The position numbers and the translations under genes are program-made. Under the pieces are notes generated by a model. It saw only the letters and a program-made list of their open reading frames with translations. It had not been told where the DNA came from and did no database searches. DNA of 64,000 nucleotides from Siderastrea siderea. Lineage: Eukaryota; Cnidaria; Anthozoa; Scleractinia; Rhizangiidae. How positions within the stretch are numbered: the first letter of the stretch is position 1; each line of letters opens with the position of its first letter. The stretch lies in contig OZ034969.1 of assembly GCA_964030785.1 (NCBI GenBank), positions 37,224,001 to 37,288,000 of the forward strand, read 5' to 3'. Shown in pieces: positions 55,633 to 64,000 of the stretch.

Positions 55633-55728
55633 GTGTCACATCCAGACATCTCACAACATTAGCTATTACACCGTCCTCGTGGAGCCAAAGGATATCGTCT
55701 TCCTCCGCCACGATAACTACACATCAAA
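55633..55728 (+). CDS. Host gene exon: mucin-like Ser/Thr-rich linker
   Basis: 96 bp between TTTCATAACACAG and a CAAA/GTAAGT donor, phase 1 on both sides and fully open. The 32 residues (LTTLAITPSSW, then RISSSSATITTHQ) resemble the exon at 20934 in both length and pattern. It joins the REJ-like exon at 56338 in phase. Confidence 0.6.
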
Positions 55729-56337
55729 GTAAGTGTTAAAAAAGAAGAGGCTACAAATAAAAGTAGAGTAGGCAAAGCCCTTTGCCCAATAATAATGAGT
55801 TACTGTAGAATCCTTACATCTCGTATAAAAAGAGTGCAAATATTTCATTTCTGAGGTTCATATTTGGAAATTTAGCTGTGAAGTCAAGGAACAAAATTAA
55901 CCTAACAGTTCTTTGTTGTCAATTTTCTATCCTTTCACTGAAGTAACTTCGCAGTTAAAAAAAATCGAGAAAACGTCTAAAGACACATTTTAAAGACCCA
56001 ATGTTGGAAACAAGGCACAAGGTTTTGTATAAGTTACGTTCTCCTAAAGAACTGTAAAGATAGTCTAACAAATATGTGACTACTTAAAACTGGTTAACAC
56101 AGCTTTTTTTTTAAACCATATCGAAAATGCTTTTAAATAATCAATGATAATAATAAATGTTTACTAATCTGAAATAAATTCAGCAATTGGTTGCCCATTT
56201 TTCATTCCCATTCCAGACTACGAGAAAAAGTTTTGCAAAAGTTTGTAGTTAACCGTAGAAACATCACATTCCAATTCAGCTATGTATTAGCTTGAGTGTC
56301 ATAAAATTGATAGTCTTTTCATGTATTCATTTATTAG

Positions 56338-56597
56338 GCTCAGAATGCAAAATTGAACCGTCAGAAGGACAGAGCCTCATCACAATCTTCAACATCAACT
56401 GCTCTAGCTGGAACTCCTCTTACTCGTCTCCTATAAGTTACGAGTTTTGGTATACACTTCAGGGCGGCTTACATGGCATACTATACAGTGGGAATATGAG
56501 CAACTTCCGTACACTACTGATTCATGGCGTTTCTACCATAAGAATTTCAATCAAAGGAGTCAGTGGAACAGCAACAGAAAGAAAACTGAACGTGTCG
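56338..56597 (+). CDS. Host gene exon: REJ/PKD-like extracellular module
   Basis: 260 bp with an acceptor TTTATTAG and a donor TCG/GTAAGA; phase 1 in, phase 0 out. The ~86 residues read CKIEPSEGQSLITIFNINCSSW, ISYEFWYTL, then STIRISIKGVSGTATERKLNVS. The Cys/Pro-Ser-x-Gly start, the ISYEF strand and the closing beta strands fit the REJ or PKD-type repeats of polycystin-1-like proteins. Several N-x-S/T sites suit an extracellular location. The best supported exon of the gene. Confidence 0.65.
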
Positions 56598-57431
56598 GTA
56601 AGAATCCGAAATTAAATATTTCCATTTCTGGTAGACAATTAATGTGGAAAGCGTTTCCTCCCAATGGTATTTTGTTGGCCTTTTAAGTCTAATATTTCTG
56701 TAGGAGTTTGCATATTGGCCTCTGAACCCAAAGGTTAGCAGTTCAAGTAGCAAGGGAAAGTGACATATACATGCGCACTGCCGTTGAACATGTTGTTCTT
56801 TAAATAATTCTCGTGATGGTTCCAACTAGTCAAATAAAGCAGAAACACAAGACAAGGAGGGTTCTTTTGTTTGTTTGCTTGTTTTTTTTTTTTGTTTTTT
56901 TTTTGTTTTGCTTTTTTTTTCACAACAGTTTCCACAAAGCTTTTGTCATGTTTACGCTCTGTTTCCACTTTTACTATACACGAGTGTAACCCAGGCTTAT
57001 GGACGCAGCTGATATAACATTATAACCTGCGATCGGGCTCTATTTTCGTGTCGCTCGGTGAAACATTCAGGCGGGAAGGGCAAACGAAAAATAGAGCCTG
57101 ATACAGTTCTTCTAAGGAACGTCTACCGCCCACTTTTTTGATTGATTGACATTCAACAAAACAGCCAATCAAAATTTCCTCTGCTTGCACGATCCTGGGT
57201 ATGCAAATTTCCCATAACGGCAATTCGCAAAAAGTCCCGCAAATGTCGGCAAAAATAAGAAAATCACAGGCTACGATATATCTTCCAGGCACTAGCGCTT
57301 TTAATTAAAGGTATCGCTCCGGTATTGTGCATGGTTGCTCTGTCTGAACCGAAACTGAATGAAAATTCAGAACACGACGAGGTTGTCATGTACCAAAATA
57401 TACTGCATGCTTGAATCCTTTCTCATTTCAG

Positions 57432-57528
57432 GTGGTACACGGAAATATTCTCTTCGCATTTGTCACCGATTTTCTGCGTAAAAAACCTTGGGAAACTAAG
57501 AGAAATACCTTTAGTTTCACTCTTTAGA
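57432..57528 (+). CDS. Possible terminal exon of the host gene
   Basis: A strong acceptor (CCTTTCTCATTTCAG) precedes an open frame that accepts the phase-0 donor at 56597. It reads VVHGNILFAFVTDFLRKKPWETK and ends in TAG at 57526-57528. If used, the protein would end 32 residues after the REJ-like module without a membrane anchor, as a secreted isoform. A longer transcript that continues beyond the window is equally possible. Confidence 0.35.
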
Positions 57529-57546
57529 ATAAAGATATCAATAAAA
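57529..57546 (+). terminator. Tandem poly(A) signals AATAAA
   Basis: AATAAA at 57529-57534 and again at 57541-57546, directly after the TAG of the possible terminal exon. Confidence 0.4.
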
Positions 57547-57569
57547 CCGTTTATAAACGACAGCGAATT

Positions 57570-59485
57570 TCATCTCTAAGCAGCAGCGAATTTCAAAACA
57601 AAGAACATTTATTACAAAACTAGTCAGATCCCTTGATATCAATGTCAGAGATCAATAAAACGAGAATAGTAACACTGAATGAACAAACTGAAAGTCTTTA
57701 TTACTTAGGTAAAAAAAAATTACAGCACCTCGCTGATTGCGGCTCTCGCTAAACATCAGTTTACCGTTAAGTTTACTGAATTATCGGTTGACTCTTGGCG
57801 AAAGATACTAGTCCCTCTGCTGTTCGTTTTGTTTCGTAAAACGCGTAATCAACCACTGCTCTGTTTATATTTTCAATACTAGCTGAAAGCCTTCAAATGA
57901 AAATTTCAAGACACGATGAAATAAAACGGGATACATACTTCACTGCTGCTGTACTTCTTCGCTCCGAGTGAGAGTCAGCTTGCGTCAAACCGAACGCCAT
58001 TCTCAGGAGAGAAAGAAATGATGACAATTCTCCTAGAACGACGAGAATATCTTAGAGCGACACATTTACCTGGGCAGACTTGTTCTTTGGCGATGGCGGT
58101 CGGATCGAAATTGTGAGCGAGTCTCGTAGACAATTTACTTCCGTTGACAGCTCTATTGTTAAAGGGCCAATCAGATTGCGAGATTCCCGCGGCCAAAATT
58201 TGGCCGTCGACACAAGGTGCTGTGAGAGATTGTATCAGGCCCAATTTTAGCGCACGACCAACGTAAAAGAATATAAGAGCGATGAAGATGGCGGATGTCT
58301 TGTGACACATGCCGGATTTTGCCTGTTTTTGCTTTGGATTTTTTCACAGATAAAGCGTTTCGCTGGGGATAGCACACTTCAAAACATAAACTTACAACTT
58401 TCATCATGAAATATGTGTTGATTCTTTTGAATTTAGCACACTGGAAATAGGTTTTTTAGATAATTTGAATAACAATGTCTCACGCCATTCGTTACCACCG
58501 CTTCAATGAGTTGCACGAAGTTAATTATAGGTCTTTTTATGCTTGAGTTAATGAGTCCCTTCGGTTTGTACTGTAAGGAATTCACGCCAAAAACATAGAG
58601 GGGGAAGCAGATTTTGATGATGCTCGCAACTATGATTAAAATCCCTTGGTTGCACTACAGGGGGGGATATTGGACTCTACCCCCCCCCCCCCATGCTGGG
58701 TGGACACAGGAAAACAATGAGAAAAATTGATTGTTGTGGCAAACCTTGGGTGGCAGGAAAGGCAGAGCCTATCTCCCCTAGAGTAGCGGCGTCTCTAGGG
58801 GAACCCATGTTAGGGTGTAACATAGGATGGACCAGAAGAGGGGTGCCCTTCTGGGAGGACAATAGGTCAGATGGTACGATGGTACCATCCTGGAAGAGAT
58901 CCGGACCTATTTCCCAGGGTGGCTATAGCACTTACTGTGGGAAAAGTGCAGCCTAGGGTGCACTTCCCTGCCACCAAAAACTTTATTAACTAACCAACAA
59001 GGTTAACTGACAACAGTAATAAATGAAACAGCTCCAAGTAGATAACCTAATCTTAAATAAGGGCTCCTTGCTTACTTGTGAATGGTAGTTCGAAACTTAC
59101 AATTGAGAAGATGAGGAATGACAAAGCTACCAATACAGGGAGCGAGGGAGGGAAAGCAAAGAGCAACCTAGCTTGAAGAGTAGCTTACAACTGAGACAGG
59201 GTCACAGGACAAGGGGATTTTACTAACTGGTGATTGCATGCCGAGATCACATGGAAGCGTGAGGGGAAAAATACTGGGAGCTTTGTCATACAGGTTTAGA
59301 GGGTAACAGAATAACTACTTCCGGTTAGACATTGCCCCCAGACTATTGCCCAATAACTGAAACCTTGAGATAACAAAGCCAGTGACAAATGAGTTATGGG
59401 TTTGACATAAACCACAGAGAACATTAACAACAGTTTAAATGCTTAAACTTCGAATAATTTACAGAAACAGTTAAAATGTGAGTAA
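57570..59485. other. No gene recognised; repeat-like patches
   Basis: The minus frames at 57975-58310 and 58171-58407 overlap and lack motifs. 58665-58970 is an unusual GC-richer block with a 14 base C run (58681-58694) and many GGGG/CCCC patches, which reads like part of a dispersed repeat. Confidence 0.4.
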
Positions 59486-59489
59486 TTAA

Positions 59490-61098
59490 GGTGTTTCGAT
59501 ACAGTTTTTGGGGACCATACCTAACTTTTTGAATCGGCTGTTGGACAGTCTTCTCCTTGTCAGATCAACGTGAAATTTGCAATACTTGTTGGTTTTGGAT
59601 TGAACTTTAGCGTGGTTTACATTTTGTAAAAATCGATATTTCCATGACAACGATAAACAAAAATCCTGGAAAACAGTAAAATTGAAATTTTGCACGATCC
59701 AAATTTCGATTCGAAAAGCAAATACCAGCATCTTAAACTGTGGTGTATGGCAAACAAAATATACAAGAACAGAAAAATTCTGTATGTTTGTTTTGAAGTA
59801 AATTGCAAAAACATTTTCAACCTTAGTTTTTGCCTAGTAATAGTAAACGGACCGAAAAATAATCAACGCTTTGATGAAATGGCTAGTAAATACTGTTAAA
59901 ATGTGTCTTTTACTTACTATTTTACGCCTAGAAAGTTTTGTTGAAACTAGTGTTCGCGATCTCGAGAACGACTTGTTTTTCTAAGATCATTCGCATAATA
60001 ATTTTGTGGTAATTTTTTTAATTTGAGCGCCTTTGCAAAAATCTTAAGAACGGCTCGATAGATTTTTTTAAAACATTAAACATGCGTGCTTGACGATGTG
60101 ACCAATTTTAGTTTTGAGTCTTATTAACATTGATTCACTGGAACACTTTTAGATTTAACGTTAAAGAGGATGTATGCACCGACGGAAAGGCTTGCGTTAC
60201 ATATAAACAGTTGGCAAGTAAATGCTAATATATTCAAAGTAATGCGCAATGCATTCCTCCGTGATTTTTACTTTTCGTTGTAATCTACAGTGCAACAAAG
60301 AACAAAGAAACCAGATAAAAATCACGAAGCAATGGATGACGCATAACTTTGAATATATTAACATCCACTTGCCAACTGTGAATTTGTAACGCAACCTTCC
60401 CCGTCGGTTCATACATCCTCTTTAACGTTAAATCCTAAAAGTGTTCCAGTGAATCAATGTTAATAAGACTCAAAACTAAAACTGGTCACATCGTCAAACA
60501 CGCATGTTTAATGTTTTAAAAAAATCTATTGAGCCGTTCTTAAGATTTTCGCAAAAGCGCTCAAAATAAAAAACTTACCACAAAATTATTACGCGAATGA
60601 TCTTAGAAAAACAGGTCGTTCTCGAGATCGCGAACACCAGTTTCAACAAAACTTTCTAGGCGTAAAATAGTAAGTTAAAGACACATTTTAACAGTATTTA
60701 CTAGCCATTTCATCAGAGCGTTGATTATTTTTCGGTGTATTTACTATTACTAGGCAAAAACTAAGGTTGAAAATGTTTTTGTAATTTACTTCAAAACAAA
60801 CATACAGAATTTTTTTGTTCTTGAATATTTTGTTTGCTATACACCACAGTTTAAGATGTTGGTATTTGCTTTTCGAAGCGAAATCTAGTTCGTGCAAAAT
60901 TTCAATTCTACTGCTTTTGAGAATTTTTGTTTATCGTTGTCATGGAAAAATCGATTTTTACAAAATGTAAACCACGCTAAAGTTCAATCCAAAACCAACA
61001 AGTATTGCAAATTTCACGTTGATCTGACAAGGAGAAGACTGTCTCAGAGCCGATTCAAAAAGTTAGGTATGGTCCCAAAAAAACTGTATCGAAACACC
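59490..61098. mobile_element. 1.6 kb near-perfect palindrome with TTAA flanks
   Basis: TTAA at 59486-59489 and 61099-61102 flank 1,609 bp. Each arm is about 780 bp and inverse to the other; the ends are GGTGTTTCGATACAGTTTTT and AAAAACTGTATCGAAACACC. The centre is near 60290 with ~50 unpaired bases. The same 69- to 81-codon frames appear in both arms and are a consequence of the palindrome. No transposase. It is a giant foldback MITE of TTAA type. Confidence 0.85.
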
Positions 61099-61102
61099 TT
61101 AA

Positions 61103-64000
61103 GGTATTTGGACAACTTTGTAGCATAGTGACCCTTAGTGACCGGAGAGTTTCAAATTTCTAAAGGTTCGAAAATGGTCCAAATCCCTGCAATTTCGAGT
61201 ATCACGTTTTAGCTTACATGGCGATTCCGCGACAAATGCAATAGAGTAATAAGCAGGGTTAAAAGAGTTTAATTGCCCTTTTTCTGTATTGTGCTTTCGG
61301 TGCGAGCAAGGAGTGAATTAATCGTTTTTGTTTTGTTAGATAAACTCAAAGGAGCAATGAAGATTACCAGTTATTAGCAGTTGCTTTCTCCTTGAGTATG
61401 GTCAACAGGGTGAAAGATATCACTATTTATGTCTCTTCTTGAAATGGTCGAAGTAGTTTGACACAAAACTTCGAGATCGCAAATTATTGTTCCAGTTAAT
61501 TGGCCATTATCCGGTGCATTTAAAAACTACTCGAGGAAGATTCGAGAAAGCGATTTTTTGAATACATTGCTTACAATCATCAACAGCATCCTCGTGTAAA
61601 CACATGACACAACTCGCTGGAGCTCGTCTTTGGCAACAAATTCGAATCGATGATCGGTACATGACAATTAAGAATATACTCACGGCAATGTCGCAACTGC
61701 GATTTATTTGAATCAAGTAGGACAGCACAAACCGGTGAACTGTTCTTCCACTGAGCGATCATCGACGGTACTTCGAGAACAATCAAACCCTTCATTTGGG
61801 CAAACTTTCGAGGAAACTCTAGCGAATTTCCTTGCAATAAAGTGCAGCACAGGCAAAACCTTTCAGATGAACACTAAATTCTTCCATTGGTACGCAGTAG
61901 TACTAGCCCAGGCGCTTTATAACGAAACAGATTATTTTGCTTTGTAACACGTTACAAACGAAGCTGCCGCCATTTGATTGAAATTCATTTCATCGATCCC
62001 TCGAGAGACTGATGACGTCTCTTAAGATTTTGATAATATAGTTGCAAACGCAAAGGATTCTGGGATACTATTCATTCTTCTTCTGAGCGATGCTAAAATT
62101 CGGCCTGATAGCAGGTTAATAACATTAGAGCAAGTAATTATTTACCTAACTACCTGTCTTTATAATACGTCAAATATTTTCCATCTGATTGGTTAAAAAT
62201 GCGTCACGTGACACAAATTATATGTCCCTATTTAAAGGGAGGGGTTCACGGTTGGGTGCATGTGCAAGTTATTATACTAATTGAATTCTATTGTTTATAA
62301 GCCAATCGGAAGCAAGTAGACAACTCGTGCATTTGTCCAGAATAAATCCTTCGGGTCGACGAATAAATTCGATAGTAATAGCTAATTTCCGAATTTTCGG
62401 TGTTAATCGGTTGAAATCTTACACAAAAGTTTATCAGCGGCCTTTCTGCTTGTGTAAATTTGAATTTGTTTACAAGTGAAGGGTTTTTTTTTCTAACCGA
62501 AAACGTTGGAGAAAAAAGTGAAAAAGGTAATTTTAATGCATCGACTCGCAACATACAAAAGGAATTCTGATGAAAATCTCACCTCTAACATAACGTTTTC
62601 GCGACTGACTGGGAAATTTTCATAGGTAAATTTTCTACAAGAGTAATATAATCGCTTCTGATTATTTCATAAACAATGGAACTGACTGCGATAACGTCAT
62701 AGTTTGCACATGCGCCGAACCATGAAACCATCCCTTTAAATATGAAACGATATCTCCCAGTTTTCAAAACTTGAGTTTACAAAAAGTTTTGTTCGTGTAA
62801 TATTTTTAGAGGCGCACGACGTTCAGCAAAAATGTTTGGAAGACGATAAATACCCTTATTTGCCTTTAAACATATGCAGGGATATTTTTCATTGGACATA
62901 TTCTGTTTATGAAAGCTCAAGTTTTCCTCAAGCTTCGTTCTCGGAAAATCTGTTCCCCTCTCCGAAAATATATTGACTGCGCTCAAATATCTGTATATAT
63001 TTTCACGCCCAATAAATGATTAAGAGCTGCGAGGTATCTGCAATAAACGCTATCTTCAGTTTGTATACGTATATGCAATTGAAGGGCTCCGTGGAGAAAC
63101 GGCGTGAATGACAACTTGGTCTTGAAATTTCTCCAAATTAGCTCCTTGGCTCACAGACTTTTTATCGTGTTAAAACGTAGTTCTACATTTAGTTTGTATC
63201 CAAGGATTAATTCCAAGAATAAGCTTGTTACTTTTCCCTGAAAACCTGAGCAACTGAAACGAAGCATGAATTAATTGATTTTAGCTGAAACCAAAGATAT
63301 CAACCAAGAATTGACCAGGCCCTTTGTTTTAGTTAATGATTTTTTGGGGGATAAATAGTAAGAGTCCTTGAATTCTGAGTTGATGTACCGAGAAGTTTGC
63401 AGCTTATTATTGATAGATCTTTATCGTATTATAAATGCATGTTGGACTATACAACTGAATTGGTCCAGAAGCGCCCAACTTAAAATTGGCTTACCTCAGC
63501 ATGTGATCCCGGTCATGAGATTTGACCAATATCAAGCCCATGAAGCGCCTTTTCCACTTTCCAGGTTATCCAATTTATAAAACACACAAGGATGCCTGCC
63601 TGAATTGTTACCTAAGGACATTTACACTAAACGTTGTGAGGGGTATTCCTTACTGGGAAAAGATTGTTTACTGGTACCCAGATTCGATACTTGATACATA
63701 AAGGACTCGCTTTCTTACAGAGGTTCTATTCTTATTGAACACTGCTAGTTTTAATGAACACGGAGTTCTACATTTGTTCCACTTTTCTTAACATGTAGAT
63801 ATTTGTACTTGTACGAGTTTTATTATTAGATAAGAAAGTTGCACTATTAGACTAGTAGCATTTTTAACTTTACGTTCACTTGTTATTATATTATTATTAC
63901 AACTTATTTTGTACACAACCCACAGGCTTTTTAGCTTTAAAATTCATCTAGTAAAAAAGGCTATCTATCTATTCATAGCTGTCACATATATGGACCTTTC
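61103..64000. other. No gene recognised; possible LINE tail at the end
   Basis: Short open frames without motifs. The minus frames near 61507-61837 are not splice-framed. The last 300 bases end in GGCTATCTATCTATTC after AT-rich sequence, a tail of the kind seen on cnidarian non-LTR elements; the window ends before this can be tested. Confidence 0.35.

Noticed and set aside
58665..58970. GC-rich block as an LTR or SINE
   Set aside because: No matching second LTR, target duplication or polymerase III boxes were found in the window.
59486..61128. Paired frames in both arms of the 1.6 kb palindrome
   Set aside because: Each appears twice only because of the inverted repeat; AT-rich, no domain.
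1..64000. tRNA, rRNA or snRNA genes
   Set aside because: I looked for T-loop and A/B box patterns and found no complete cloverleaf; a tRNAscan or Rfam run could still find one.

Overview
The window looks like nuclear DNA of an anthozoan cnidarian, most likely a stony coral. It is AT-rich and intron-rich, with phase-consistent short exons and no bacterial gene packing. It is crowded with Penelope-like elements, LINE fragments, TTAA-bounded palindromic elements, MITEs and one Polinton/adintovirus-like element. No taxon can be proved from the sequence alone.

Host gene. At least six (perhaps eight) plus-strand exons between about 20.0 and 57.5 kb join in compatible phases. They form part of one gene: a Gly-rich module (20012-20225), short phase-1/phase-1 Ser/Thr-rich mucin-like exons (20934-21044, 40210-40299, 47169-47258, 55633-55728) and a REJ/PKD-like extracellular module (56338-56597). 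A possible terminal exon with stop and AATAAA signals lies at 57432-57546. The 40.2 and 47.2 kb exons are identical copies inside a ~1.7 kb intragenic duplication.

1-20 kb. This stretch carries a decayed HECT-like gene (minus, 164-1993), tandem and microsatellite repeats, LINE 3' ends, a pair of inverted Penelope-type ends with a hammerhead-like fold, a TTAA-bounded element (7564-8547), and MITE-like hairpins. It also holds two related DUF3504/tyrosine-recombinase-like genes (minus, 15610-16938 and 18017-18355), each broken by TGA at an equivalent position.

22-47 kb. The large intron after the 21.0 kb exon holds a ~405 bp TIR element, a decayed Penelope-like element (22.7-26.0 kb, RT and GIY-YIG remnants), and a complete-ended Polinton/adintovirus-like element (26666-39852, 13.2 kb). 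The Polinton has 150 bp TIRs and a 5 bp target duplication CGACT. The second copy of the surrounding duplication (46.09-47.84 kb) lacks the insertion and serves as an internal empty site. The element carries a heavily broken protein-primed PolB, a broken retroviral-type integrase, a packaging ATPase, a major capsid protein, a penton-like protein, a coiled-coil protein and several small membrane or unknown proteins. Near its right end lies an array of ~60 bp repeats built on a 16 bp palindrome. Several virion genes are intact while PolB and integrase are not, so this copy is a fossil. I see no protease. A TTAA element with ~690 bp inverted arms (40902-45956) lies between the two duplication copies.

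47-64 kb. Here are inverted-repeat arms of ~1 kb (47995-49030 and 53930-55085) around a LINE RT fragment and MITEs, the last host exons, and a 1.6 kb nearly perfect palindrome with TTAA ends (59490-61098). The last 3 kb holds nothing I can assign.
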